Assembly (NCBI GenBank): GCA_001552935.1
Contig: KQ959713.1
Location: forward strand, 98,130-162,129
Direction: 5' to 3'
Length of the DNA stretch: 64,000 nt
From: Umbribacter vaginalis
GTDB lineage: Bacteria; Actinomycetota; Coriobacteriia; Coriobacteriales; Eggerthellaceae
The translations under genes and the position numbers were made by a program. Positions 47,902 to 56,889 of this stretch are shown here, in pieces. Position 1 is the stretch's first letter. Each line of letters starts with the position of its first letter. The notes below the pieces were generated by a model. It worked only from the letters and a program-made list of their open reading frames with translations. It searched no databases and was not told where the DNA came from.

Positions 47902-48750
47902 TTAGTGCTGAACAGCGTCAGCTAAAGCACGAACTACGCTATCGCGCGCCCGCAATGCCTCAAATTCATCTGCCATTTCGAACTGCACCAAGCCACGTGC
48001 TCCATATTCACTTAATTCCTTAAAAATACATACTGGTTTTTCGCGAACAGTACCCTCCTGTTGCGCCGCATCATAGGCACATTTTTCAAGATGAGTTGCC
48101 AGTTGCGATACCGACGTTGGCAATTTCGTAAGCACTAAAGGCACTTTAACAACGCTTGGGTTTATCACTTTTACCAATGTTGATGAGTTAATTTGAGCAT
48201 TCGGAATGTAATAAAGCGTGCCATCAAGTGATTTTACAACGGTTTGTCGCCACGTAACATCTTGCACTTGTCCACACGACTCGCCTACCCGAATGTATTC
48301 TCCAGGCACCACCAAGCCAAGCACCGACACTTGAATTCCACCGATGACATTGGCGATCGTATCTTTTGCTCCCAGTGATAGAGCGATACCACCAACGCCT
48401 AATGCAGCAAACGCAGCAGATAAATCGAAACCAAAACACGATGACAAAATGGAGCACACACACCCAAACCACAGCACAACTTTAATAATAGCAACAAAAA
48501 TAGAACTTGATGGAATAGGCACAGAATCGCGCGATAATAAGCGTGTGAGCAGCCGTGTTACAAAATATACCAGCACAATGCACAGTACAATTTGAATACA
48601 CGCCCACACAATACGTGCTGCAATATCAGCTTCGTGGCTGTTCATAAACTGCATGAAAAACATGCTTGTAATGCCTATCATTTCACTTCCTAACACGCAT
48701 AAATACAGTTCACTGCACGCCTTACTTAAGGCATTCAGCAAAAACAACAC
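47902..48750 (-). CDS. mscS: Small-conductance mechanosensitive channel (MscS type)
   Basis: 282 residues with three N-terminal membrane segments. The pore helix FAALGVGGIALSLGAKDTIANVIGGIQV is the clear MscS motif, followed by the beta domain VVPGEYIRVGESCGQVQDVTWRQTVVKSLDGTLYYIPNAQI and a C-terminal alpha/beta domain. It releases solutes on hypo-osmotic shock. The GTG at 48750 lies two bases after the upstream stop and lacks a strong ribosome site, so it is probably translated by coupling and the start may be off by some codons. Confidence 0.9.
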   Translation of the reverse strand: MLFLLNALSKACSELYLCVLGSEMIGITSMFFMQFMNSHEADIAARIVWACIQIVLCIVLVYFVTRLLTRLLSRDSVPIPSSSIFVAIIKVVLWFGCVCSILSSCFGFDLSAAFAALGVGGIALSLGAKDTIANVIGGIQVSVLGLVVPGEYIRVGESCGQVQDVTWRQTVVKSLDGTLYYIPNAQINSSTLVKVINPSVVKVPLVLTKLPTSVSQLATHLEKCAYDAAQQEGTVREKPVCIFKELSEYGARGLVQFEMADEFEALRARDSVVRALADAVQH

Positions 48751-48752
48751 TC

Positions 48753-49001
48753 TTATTCAACGGTGCCATACATAAGCCCCCACGCATGTCCTGTAATCGA
48801 CGCATTCAGCTGATTGCACAATTTCTGGCGCGTATAGCTACCTGGCGGCAACAATTTTACAATGTCGCATAAATTAGAGCACAAGTCGTACACTTCTGCC
48901 ATAACCAGCACGTCCATGCGGCGCACGGTTTCGATACGTGGGTCGGCATACAGCGCATCAACAACTCGTTGCAGCGATCCAAATTCATCAGATTGAAGCA
49001 T
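48753..49001 (-). CDS. Unrecognised 82-residue protein
   Basis: I do not recognise this. The ATG at 49001 lies ten bases after the stop of the larger upstream gene; the frame is open to 49058 inside that gene. Content: a helical start (GSLQRVVDALYADPRIETVRRMDVLVMAEVYDL), two cysteines spaced four apart (LCSNLCDIV), then PPGSYTRQKLCNQLNASITGHAWGLMYGTVE. Soluble, no signal or membrane segment. The tight spacing on both sides (mscS begins two bases after its stop) makes it a real gene in a three-gene unit. Confidence 0.65.
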   Translation of the reverse strand: MLQSDEFGSLQRVVDALYADPRIETVRRMDVLVMAEVYDLCSNLCDIVKLLPPGSYTRQKLCNQLNASITGHAWGLMYGTVE

Positions 49002-49011
49002 GGTACCCGTT

Positions 49012-49923
49012 TCACTCGCTTTTACCCGTATCGTTGCTGTTTGTAGTGCGAACGTCAAGCCCCTGAATACTAGCAGTAAGTGCCGCTGTAAGTGCAGCGC
49101 GTGGGCTTTCTGTTACGCGAAAAAATTGCACGCCTAAAGCATACACCTGTTCGACTTGTTTCACAAGTATATCGCTTAAAATCGCAAGTGAACTGGTACG
49201 ATTACCATTTAAGTTGTTACATGAAGCCAGCGATAATTCACACAGCAATGGTACGTTACATGCGCGTTTTGTTTCCTGGAACAAAGAAATAAGCTTGTCA
49301 TCGTTATAAGGAACATGCCAACCAAACACCGAAAGTTCTAAATCACAAAGCGATTGAATAAGCGCACTGGTGTCAGGTGAGCCGGCATACGCGTGTGCGC
49401 TGACGCTTGCAGCACAGGGCACATCGAGCACTTTTTTTATGCCAACAAGAGCGCATTTTGCTAGTTCAAAGCTTGGAAATCGCGAAAGCAGCACCATGTC
49501 AAGCGGAATGTTTTTCAGTGCGCGCGCGATAAAAGCGTACGCGTCGCGCTGCTCGCGAAGCGATGCAGCACTGCTTGCATCAAAGGGAATTTCAAGCGGT
49601 GTAATTTCTGCTACCACATGTGTTGGTGATAACTGAGCAATAAGCGCAAACAACTGCTTTGCAAGCCGCTGAGCATGATCTTCACGCACTGCCTGCACCG
49701 ACAAATAACGTGAAGACAAGCCCTTACACGGTACACACAAACACGCAGCTCCTGCACTTTTCTCAAGACGAAAACGCTGTTCAATGCTTTCACTATCAAG
49801 CAGCAACGCGTCTTCTAGCTGCGTTGCAAGCTGTGGAGCAGCATTGCTTTCTGCTGGCGCATGCGATAAATCGGACGACAAAACAAGCGTATCTCGATGA
49901 AATCGAAGTTGAATATCAGGCAT
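49012..49923 (-). CDS. Unrecognised 303-residue protein, possible TIM-barrel
   Basis: No firm family. The start (MPDIQLRFHRDTLVLSSDL) is beta-rich. A C-L-C-V-P-C triad near residue 60 comes next. Alternating strands and helices follow: THVVAEITPLEIPF, LDMVLLSRFPSFELAKCALVGIKKVLDVPCAASVSAHAY cut into repeats, and a late VYALGVQFFRVTESPRAAL, faintly like a homocysteine-methyltransferase-type (beta/alpha)8 barrel. The expected zinc Cys-Cys pair of that family is not evident. It heads a unit with the 82-residue protein and mscS. Length and codon use are normal for this genome. Confidence 0.7.
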   Translation of the reverse strand: MPDIQLRFHRDTLVLSSDLSHAPAESNAAPQLATQLEDALLLDSESIEQRFRLEKSAGAACLCVPCKGLSSRYLSVQAVREDHAQRLAKQLFALIAQLSPTHVVAEITPLEIPFDASSAASLREQRDAYAFIARALKNIPLDMVLLSRFPSFELAKCALVGIKKVLDVPCAASVSAHAYAGSPDTSALIQSLCDLELSVFGWHVPYNDDKLISLFQETKRACNVPLLCELSLASCNNLNGNRTSSLAILSDILVKQVEQVYALGVQFFRVTESPRAALTAALTASIQGLDVRTTNSNDTGKSE

Positions 49924-50241
49924 AAACGCTTCCTTATCTGGTTGTTGTACTGCATAAGCAAGTATAGTTCACGCGAGCATGGTTCATGCAAACGTGTGTT
50001 TTTCAAGGACGGGTCGCTCAAGCTCGGGGCGCATAAGCGCAGGTTTTTCGCGCAAAACTCACGAGAAGCAAGGTTTACTCGAGCGCGATTTGCCCGAACG
50101 CGCGTCTTCCAAACAAGACCCGCTCAAGCTCGTGTCTTCCAAGCACGATTCATACCAACGCAGTTTCCTCGAACAAAATTTCCTCGCAAGAGAAGCTCTC
50201 GAGGGATTTCTCTCAGTCAAAGCAACACGTGGCGCGCGCAC
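49924..50241. repeat. Low-complexity spacer with CTCGAAC/AAGCTCG words
   Basis: Region 50000-50210 mixes GCTCAAGCTCG, CGCGTCTTCCAA, CTCGTGTCTTCCAA, TTTCCTCGAACAAAATTTCCTCG and similar half-repeats. Frames are open on both strands but lack ribosome sites. Lies between the unrecognised 303-residue gene and galU. Confidence 0.55.
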
Positions 50242-51057
50242 TTACTTGCCAAATGTACGCTTATACAACTCGTTATTGGTATGAAGCCAACTTTCAGGCG
50301 TACCAGTATCAAAACCCTCGCGCGCGTCAACCACAAGCGCATACATTTCTTCTTCGCGCAGCAAGGCTTCCAGCGCGTCTGTTAGCTGAATTTCTCCACC
50401 AACACCTGGTTTTACGTGCGATAACAACTCCATCACACACGGAGTCAGCAAATAGCGGCCAAACACTGCCAGGTGCGTAGGCGCATCTTTCAGTGCAGGC
50501 TTTTCAACAAGAGAGTCAATTTTCCACACGTCAGAAGAAAGCTCGGTTCCGCCAATAATGCCGAAACGACTTACTTCTTCATCGGGAACGGGCATAACGG
50601 CAATCACACTGGCATTGTGGTGCTGCTCGGAAACACGTTTCATACGCGTAAGCATAGCGTTATCGGGAACAAGCACATCGCCCAGGAGCACGTAAAAAGG
50701 TTCGTCACCAACCACATCGCGCGCACAATAAATGGCGTGTCCCAAACCAAGCGGTTCGTCTTGATAGACAAAGCGCACTGCATACGATCCGGCTTGTTCA
50801 ACTGCGTGCGCATAGGCGGTTTTTCCACGCTGATTGAGCGTATCAACCAAAGCGGTATCAGGCGAAAAGTGCTCTTCGATGGCTTTTTTGTTGCGTGCAT
50901 TGATGATCACAACTTCATCGGCTCCGCTGGCAAAACCCTCTTCAACAACGTATTGAATGGCCGGTTTATTAACCACCATCAGCATTTCTTTAGGAACTGC
51001 TTTTGTTGCAGGCAGAAAACGTGTTCCTAAACCTGCTGCTGGAATAAGTGCTTTCAC
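50242..51057 (-). CDS. galU: UTP--glucose-1-phosphate uridylyltransferase
   Basis: 271 residues. N-terminal nucleotidyltransferase motif MKALIPAAGLGTRFLPATKAVPKEMLMVVNKPAIQYVVEEG, then YQDEPLGLGHAIYCARD, FYVLLGDVLV, GIIGG, LVEKPAL, and the closing DTGTPESWLHTNNELYKRT. It makes UDP-glucose for envelope polymers or glycolipids. GTG start with AAAGGT seven bases upstream. The next gene upstream is far (ccmD ends at 51228), so it is probably on its own transcript. Confidence 0.95.
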   Translation of the reverse strand: MKALIPAAGLGTRFLPATKAVPKEMLMVVNKPAIQYVVEEGFASGADEVVIINARNKKAIEEHFSPDTALVDTLNQRGKTAYAHAVEQAGSYAVRFVYQDEPLGLGHAIYCARDVVGDEPFYVLLGDVLVPDNAMLTRMKRVSEQHHNASVIAVMPVPDEEVSRFGIIGGTELSSDVWKIDSLVEKPALKDAPTHLAVFGRYLLTPCVMELLSHVKPGVGGEIQLTDALEALLREEEMYALVVDAREGFDTGTPESWLHTNNELYKRTFGK

Positions 51058-51227
51058 AACGTTACCTTTCTCTTTTTTTGCGCTTCACGTGGCGCTTCGT
51101 GCTGGTTGCACCTTACTGCTTTACAGGGCGCTTCATGATGCGTTTCCTGATGTGCTTCGTAGAGCGTTTGATTTGCTACGGCGCATATCGCCTGCGCTTC
51201 TTTTAACCTACGTGCGGTTTTACACAA
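51058..51227. repeat. Low-complexity spacer galU-ccmD
   Basis: GGCGCTTC[AG]TG-type words repeat at spacing of 10-20 bases (51090-51180), another instance of the filler style. No gene. Confidence 0.5.
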
Positions 51228-51407
51228 TTACTGTTGCTGCTTGATAAGCGCCTCAAGCGTATCAATATCACGCGAAAGCTTTTGTGTTGTACGGGCAAGC
51301 TTTATAACATATACCAGCAATACTACCCAAAAAAGCGCATAAGCTGCAATAATAAATGGCGCTGACGGGATAATAGTACTATAAATATCTTGCAAAATAG
51401 GATTCAT
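51228..51407 (-). CDS. ccmD: CcmD-like small membrane protein
   Basis: 59 residues: a single membrane helix (FIIAAYALFWVVLLVYVIKLA) followed by a basic and helical tail (RTTQKLSRDIDTLEALIKQQQ). This is the CcmD size and shape; CcmD helps release haem-loaded CcmE from the CcmABC complex. The ATG at 51407 has AAGGAG eight bases upstream. It is the last gene of the ccm set, 90 bases after ccmC, which supports the call since CcmD has little sequence conservation. Confidence 0.8.
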   Translation of the reverse strand: MNPILQDIYSTIIPSAPFIIAAYALFWVVLLVYVIKLARTTQKLSRDIDTLEALIKQQQ

Positions 51408-51497
51408 CTGTTTATCTCCTTGTGTTGTGTTCCCCGTACAAAACTGCGTACGAGGTATAGTGCCAAACTTCCTGCAAAACTGCGTACACAGTAGCAA

Positions 51498-52388
51498 TTA
51501 GTCGCATTCAAATTCCTGTTTTAACGCTTCGAGGCGTTGCGTGTTACGTTCAAGCTGATAACGGACAACAAACAGCGCAAACGCAATCAGGAGCATTCCC
51601 ACCAGCGCAAGTACTGTAATCGCTGCCATATCGGGCGTCATACCGCCCTCACGAATAACAACGGGATGCAAACTCGTAGGAATAAGACGCGTTACCATCA
51701 TCGTAATAGGCACGTCAATAAAGGCAATGGTACCAATAACGGCACTATACGTGGCACGTTTAAGCGAATCGACAAGCGATGAGCGCAGCACAAAATACGC
51801 AATGCACAGCAGCATCAGCACCAAATAGGTAGTAAGGCGCGGATCCCACGTCCACCACACGCCCCATTCAAAGCGCGTCCACAAATCGCCTGTTATCATC
51901 GTTAAAATCACGAAGATAAGGGCAATTTCCATCGCAACGGCGGCCGCAGTATCACTTGTAAGCTGGAGCTTCATTAAAAAGCGAATGCTGAACACAAAAA
52001 CGCCTAGCATAGCAACAAATGACGCGAACGCAGCAGGCATATGGAAGTAGAAGATTTTCTGCGACATAAGCAATTTATTTGCTACCAACTGGCCGCCAAT
52101 ATACTCGAAGCCGTTCACTTGTGCTCCATGAACAGGCGCAACAAAGAAAAATGCCGCTAAAAATGCAAGCGTGGTTGCGATGATGCCAACAATGAGCGCC
52201 GATACAGCAACGCGCAATGACATAACGGGGCACGCACCGCGAGGCGTGCGGCGGGAACTGGCGCGCAGCGAAGCAGACGTTTCTTGCGAAGCAGGTACAC
52301 TACAAGCGGCCGCACCAGAAGTACGGGATGCATGCTCGTGTTCGTTTTGCCTGGAATTCCCCTGGTCACACGATAGTTTTTCTGTCAT
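51498..52388 (-). CDS. ccmC: Haem-handling protein CcmC
   Basis: 296 residues, six membrane helices. The tryptophan-rich WWD motif sits in the external loop (LWTRFEWGVWWTWDPRLTT), and flanking His residues (YFHMPAAF and SLHPVVI) match the CcmC haem ligands. It loads haem onto CcmE. The first 55 residues are a hydrophilic Ser/Arg/Ala extension before helix 1, absent from standard CcmC (about 240 residues). Confidence 0.93.
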   Translation of the reverse strand: MTEKLSCDQGNSRQNEHEHASRTSGAAACSVPASQETSASLRASSRRTPRGACPVMSLRVAVSALIVGIIATTLAFLAAFFFVAPVHGAQVNGFEYIGGQLVANKLLMSQKIFYFHMPAAFASFVAMLGVFVFSIRFLMKLQLTSDTAAAVAMEIALIFVILTMITGDLWTRFEWGVWWTWDPRLTTYLVLMLLCIAYFVLRSSLVDSLKRATYSAVIGTIAFIDVPITMMVTRLIPTSLHPVVIREGGMTPDMAAITVLALVGMLLIAFALFVVRYQLERNTQRLEALKQEFECD

Positions 52389-52477
52389 AGTTCTCCTTAT
52401 CGTATCCTTCGCATGGATTACTCCACACGTTTCATCATGTGTATTTCAATATCATCGTGCGCACGTGTGTTGTTGCG

Positions 52478-53218
52478 CTAATTGCTTACCACGTACTCGA
52501 ATAAAATCCAACAAACTCCCAGCATAATCACATCATAAACAAGGCTTAATCCCACGCCCAAAAGCCACGGCTCAAACCATTCCGCACCACCTGTGCACGC
52601 CGCCGCACTTGCCGTCACACAACAATACAGCAAAGGATAAATTAGCGGAATGAACAGCACCGCCAATATAACTTCGCGACCTTGAGCGTCACAGGTGATA
52701 GTTGCCAACATAACGCCAACACCTGCCATACCAAGCGTGCCAAGCAAAAGCGGCACAAGGACGGCATAAAGCACCGATGACAAGGGAATAAGCGTCATGA
52801 AAAAGAAGAAAAACAAGGGCGCAATAATTACTTCAACGCATGCAATAAAAATGACGTTCGTGCATACTTTGGCGGCGTAGATGATGCTGCGATCCATCGG
52901 AACAAGCAAAATACCTGATAGCGCACCGCGTTCTTGTTCGCGATAAAACGAACGCCCTAAACCAAGCAACGAACTGAACACAATAAGCGACCAAAACAAG
53001 CCTGCTATTAGGGGCATTAACTCTTTTTGTAAGAGCGTATTTGCAAGCGATGTACCATAGACCACAATAATCAACACTGCATAAATACCCATCGATGTAA
53101 GCATGTCGAAACTGGCAAGCTCTTGTTGAATATCTTTGCGAACAAGGGTTTTGAACTGTGAAAACGAAGAAGGTTTCACGCACGCAACGCTGCTTGTGTT
53201 GGTAGTATTCCTGCTCAT
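52478..53218 (-). CDS. ccmB: Haem ABC transporter permease CcmB
   Basis: 246 residues with six membrane segments. FKTLVRKDIQQEL at the start, then LFWSLIVFSSLLGLGRSFYREQERGALSGILLVPMDRS in the family form, and FIPLIYPLLY. It works with CcmA and CcmC to release holo-CcmE. The ATG overlaps the ccmA stop by four bases (ATGA), implying coupled translation. Confidence 0.92.
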   Translation of the reverse strand: MSRNTTNTSSVACVKPSSFSQFKTLVRKDIQQELASFDMLTSMGIYAVLIIVVYGTSLANTLLQKELMPLIAGLFWSLIVFSSLLGLGRSFYREQERGALSGILLVPMDRSIIYAAKVCTNVIFIACVEVIIAPLFFFFFMTLIPLSSVLYAVLVPLLLGTLGMAGVGVMLATITCDAQGREVILAVLFIPLIYPLLYCCVTASAAACTGGAEWFEPWLLGVGLSLVYDVIMLGVCWILFEYVVSN

Positions 53219-54027
53219 CGTGCACCTTCTTGTCTGCTGCGCTTCGCATTCGCACGACGTCCTTGCGACGGTGCATACAGCGCGCTGAAATCGTCTTTCG
53301 TAACAGCCGCCGAATCTTTATACGCATAAATTTCCCCGCGCGCAAGCAGAAGCGACTTTTGCGAAAACGGCGAGATATGGCTAATGTCGTGGCTTACCAT
53401 CACACAGGTATGATAAGGAACAATGCGCTCAAGCAGCGTATCAAACACGTCAACAGCGTACGGATCAAGCCCGGCATACGGCTCGTCAAGCAGCATAATC
53501 GAAGGGTTATGAAGCAGCGCTCGCGCAATTGTCAAACGCTGGCACATTCCTTGCGAAAAAACTTTCAGGCGGTCGTGCTTGCGATGCAATAAGCCCACTT
53601 CACAAAGCAAATCGTCAATGCGCTGCTGAGCGTTTTGCACGCCGTACATCCGCGCGTAAAACTCAAGATTTTCCTGCGCCGTAAGATTGCCATACATCAT
53701 AGGCGTGTGCGAAAGCAAGCCGATACACGCGCGTGCCTGTTCAGCGTGAGTATCAAGAGAAAATCCCTGCACGCTTAGGGTACCGCTTGTTGGGCGCTCG
53801 AGTGTTGCAAGCATCCGCAATAAGGTTGTTTTACCTGCGCCGTTAGGGCCAAAAATGCTCACGAACGCACCTTCTTGAACCTCGAAGGAAATGTTGCGCA
53901 ATACCGTTCGCGATCCAAATTGTTTTGAAACATTGCGCGCACACAACGCTACCGTGCCAGTTGCGCAAGAAGCGTGCGCAGATGTTTCACAAGCTTGTGA
54001 CGTGCAGTTAGGCTCAGTAGCATTCAT
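53215..54027 (-). CDS. ccmA: Haem ABC transporter ATP-binding protein CcmA
   Basis: 270 residues: Walker A FGPNGAGKTTLL near residue 60, Q-loop, signature FSQGMCQRLTIARALLHNP (usual LSxGQ replaced by FSQGM), Walker B IMLLDEPYAGLD and the switch His in VSHDI. An N-terminal 25-residue Cys/Ala extension and a basic tail (QGRRANAKRSRQEG) flank the core. Ten bases after ccmF. Confidence 0.93.
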   Translation of the reverse strand: MNATEPNCTSQACETSAHASCATGTVALCARNVSKQFGSRTVLRNISFEVQEGAFVSIFGPNGAGKTTLLRMLATLERPTSGTLSVQGFSLDTHAEQARACIGLLSHTPMMYGNLTAQENLEFYARMYGVQNAQQRIDDLLCEVGLLHRKHDRLKVFSQGMCQRLTIARALLHNPSIMLLDEPYAGLDPYAVDVFDTLLERIVPYHTCVMVSHDISHISPFSQKSLLLARGEIYAYKDSAAVTKDDFSALYAPSQGRRANAKRSRQEGAR

Positions 54028-54037
54028 GTAATACTCA

Positions 54038-56215
54038 TTACTCTTTGGTATGGGAGTTCACTCCAAGTGATGATAATAATACACCAAAAATGAGCACGTA
54101 AAAACCAAGCCACACAGCTGACACAAGCGGATTTACGCGCACATCAAGCGCCAACTGCCCCTGAGCAGACGTTCCGCGATACACCACGAACAAGTCTTCA
54201 AGTGGGCTGGATGTAACCGCAGCCGATAATTTTTGCTGGCGCGTAATTTGATCCATTGCAATTGACGGTGCGATAGAATCGATTATCTTGTCGTCTTTAG
54301 CCACGTCAAAAAACAGTGTGTAATGCATTTTTCCAGTACGTTCGTTGGTTTGAATGTCGGAGCCCTTGAAGTGCAAATCGTAGCCTTTGATTGTGAAAAT
54401 ATCAGCCGATGTATCTGTTGCACCATCATAGGCCAAATACGACGTTTTTTCGGTAACATACATCGACGAGCCAATAAGACCAATAAGCATAAGTGCAACA
54501 CCGCAATGAGCAACAAAACCGCCTAGTCGTGCGCAGGTTTGCAGCAGAAACGTTCCACGCGACACAGCATTTTTAGCAGCTTTCCTAGCACGAGCAAGCG
54601 CCAAGCTGCGACGCAAAGCACGCACCAAAATAAACAACGAGTTAAAAAACAGCACGCTTGCAATGAAAAATCCAACTACAGCAAGCCCGTTATAATACCA
54701 CGACGGACCCATTTCACGCATTTCTTGCGCAACGCTTGAACTGGTGTTAATTGTTGCAACATAGCTTGGATAAAGCGTTGTTACAAAATACGCCATCAGC
54801 ACGACAAACAAAACAACGCTGCACAAAGCAGGAATTTTCGCATCGCGCACAAAGGTTTTGAAGTTGGTTTTTCCCCAACCCATAAGCGGACCAAACGCCA
54901 TAATAAGCAGGTAGAACAAGCCAAGCGGTCGCGCGATAGCGTTGTATGCAGCTTTTCCTAATGCATCGTGACCGAAAGGCATCCATGCGGGAAGTGCCTG
55001 TGAAATGGTCATATACGTAAGCACAAAGGTGAACAGCACCATAATAATGTTATTGAAGTAGAACGCAGCATCGCGAGAGAGCATGTTTTCAACATCATCG
55101 GCGCCTGCCGTGTCGGCTTCGTAGCGCTTCCAACGCAGAATAAGCCCCACCAAGCCTGCCAGTACAGCCACGCCAATGAGCAGGCCAAACAAGCCTAACG
55201 ACACAGGATCGCCCTCGAAAGCATGCACCGATTGCACAATGCCCGATCGCGAAATGAACGTACCAACAATCACAAAACCGAATGCCAAGCACGAACACAT
55301 AATACCCCAGCGCTTAAACGCGCCTCGTTGGCGGTATACCACAAAGGTGTGAATGAGCGCAACGCCAATAAGCCATGAAAGCAGCGATGCGTTCTCAACA
55401 GCATCCCAGCCCCAATATCCGCCCCAACCAAGCACAACGTATGCCCAGATAGCGCCAAGGCCAATGCCGATGCTTAAGAACAACCACGCCACAAACGTAG
55501 GACGCAGCGCATGTTCTACCCAACGCTTAGACGCATCGCCCGTTACAAGAGAAGCGATGGCATAGGCAAATGGCACCGTGAAACCTGCATATCCTACGAA
55601 TAAGGTAGGTGGATGAATAACCATAGCCCAGTGCTCAAGCAGCCAGTTCATACCAAGCATTTGGGCAGAGGCACTCAGTTCACCCTGAGACGTGAAATAA
55701 CTTGCAGGCGTTGGCGTAAACGGCATATTTGCCTGCGCGAACAGCATAACGCCCAAAAATGCTGCTAGAACAAGTTGCATGCATAGCAAGGCAATTGAAT
55801 CGAGATGAATGAGCTTACGGCGACGCACTAGAATAATTGCACTTGTGAACAGCGCAATCAGCCACGACCAAAACAGCAGCGAGCCCGAACGGCCAGCCCA
55901 CAAGCCCGCCAGTTTATACAGCCACGTAAGCGATGTGTCGGACAGCGTGCGTTCGTGCACAACATATTTTATAGAAACATCGCCGGTAAAAAAGCAATAG
56001 ACGAGCACCGCGCAGCACACAAGCAAGAACACAAACGACAGCAAGCTAGCGGTGTATCCCGCGCACGCCCAGCGCGTGACCTGCTTGTTATATGCTCCTT
56101 GCTGGGTGCGCCCAGCGCGTAACACCATAACATGATCGACAACAAAACACAGTACCGATACCAAGACGGCAATAAAAGCGGCTGATAAACCAAGAAATCC
56201 GATAAGTGAAAACAC
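54038..56215 (-). CDS. ccmF: Cytochrome c haem lyase subunit CcmF
   Basis: 725 residues with about fifteen membrane helices. The WWD motif is GWGGYWGWDAVENASLLSW; before it WVEHALRPTFVAWLFLSIGIGLGAIWAYVVL. C-terminal periplasmic part ends in TIKGYDLHFKG and a last membrane helix. It ligates haem from CcmE to apocytochromes. Begins two bases after ccmE. No CcmH, CcmI or CcmG is present in the cluster. Confidence 0.95.
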   Translation of the reverse strand: MFSLIGFLGLSAAFIAVLVSVLCFVVDHVMVLRAGRTQQGAYNKQVTRWACAGYTASLLSFVFLLVCCAVLVYCFFTGDVSIKYVVHERTLSDTSLTWLYKLAGLWAGRSGSLLFWSWLIALFTSAIILVRRRKLIHLDSIALLCMQLVLAAFLGVMLFAQANMPFTPTPASYFTSQGELSASAQMLGMNWLLEHWAMVIHPPTLFVGYAGFTVPFAYAIASLVTGDASKRWVEHALRPTFVAWLFLSIGIGLGAIWAYVVLGWGGYWGWDAVENASLLSWLIGVALIHTFVVYRQRGAFKRWGIMCSCLAFGFVIVGTFISRSGIVQSVHAFEGDPVSLGLFGLLIGVAVLAGLVGLILRWKRYEADTAGADDVENMLSRDAAFYFNNIIMVLFTFVLTYMTISQALPAWMPFGHDALGKAAYNAIARPLGLFYLLIMAFGPLMGWGKTNFKTFVRDAKIPALCSVVLFVVLMAYFVTTLYPSYVATINTSSSVAQEMREMGPSWYYNGLAVVGFFIASVLFFNSLFILVRALRRSLALARARKAAKNAVSRGTFLLQTCARLGGFVAHCGVALMLIGLIGSSMYVTEKTSYLAYDGATDTSADIFTIKGYDLHFKGSDIQTNERTGKMHYTLFFDVAKDDKIIDSIAPSIAMDQITRQQKLSAAVTSSPLEDLFVVYRGTSAQGQLALDVRVNPLVSAVWLGFYVLIFGVLLSSLGVNSHTKE

Positions 56216-56217
56216 GC

Positions 56218-56889
56218 CTACCCCTTCATAGCGACATCAGTTGCATTAAAATCAAGCTCAGCGGTAAGCGAACCGGTAATCACAAGCGTTGTTCCTGCTT
56301 TAATATTTTCCGATAAGGCACCTTTGAACTTCACGTTAATTTCTTCTTTAGTAGCTGGATCAACCAGCACAAAACGATAGTTTGCGTCCACAGGCTGCAA
56401 ACTGTTTTCTTTTACATCTCCTGTAAGGCGAACGGGCTTATCCTGAACCACCTTGCCGTATTTCAATAAGCGCGAAACACTAAGCGCATCGGTTGAATTC
56501 TCATATTTGGACGGGCATTTCGTTACCAACGTTGCACAGTGCAAAATCTGCTGTTCGTCCATGCGACCAGTGCAAATGGCAATAACATCGTTGCCGAATG
56601 TTGAAGACACGCCGCCCTCGTAGCGCACGCGCAAGGTATGCTGAGCGCGCGGATCGTTTTGCTTGTCGTAAATAGAAAATTCAAGCACGTTTCCATTAAT
56701 GGTAAATGAATTATCAACCACATGTCCTTCAACTTGAATTTTTTTGTCGATATAGGTATCCGAGCTTGCTTCTGCAACACTAACGCGCTTAGCTGACGTT
56801 GCACCGCCAACAATGGCAAGTACTACAATCAGTACAATAACAATGATGCCAGTAAGTGCTGTAAGGCGCCGCTTCAACTTTGAGTTCAT
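56218..56889 (-). CDS. ccmE: CcmE with tandem OB domains, CxxxY haem site
   Basis: 223 residues: a membrane anchor (about 12-30), then an OB-fold domain of CcmE type (IQVEGHVVDNSF... TLRVRYEG) ending in C-P-S-K-Y (Cys125, Tyr129). Classical CcmE has HxxxY; the CxxxY form is known from Desulfovibrio, archaea and some Gram-positives with a reduced System I lacking CcmH, as here. A second CcmE-like OB domain follows (VRLTGDVKENSLQPVDANYRFVL, INVKFKGALSENIKAGTTLVITGSL), but it stops just before where its own haem motif would be. CcmE is normally about 150 residues. ATG at 56889 with GGGGGG three bases before ATT-ATG. First gene of the operon. Confidence 0.88.
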   Translation of the reverse strand: MNSKLKRRLTALTGIIVIVLIVVLAIVGGATSAKRVSVAEASSDTYIDKKIQVEGHVVDNSFTINGNVLEFSIYDKQNDPRAQHTLRVRYEGGVSSTFGNDVIAICTGRMDEQQILHCATLVTKCPSKYENSTDALSVSRLLKYGKVVQDKPVRLTGDVKENSLQPVDANYRFVLVDPATKEEINVKFKGALSENIKAGTTLVITGSLTAELDFNATDVAMKG

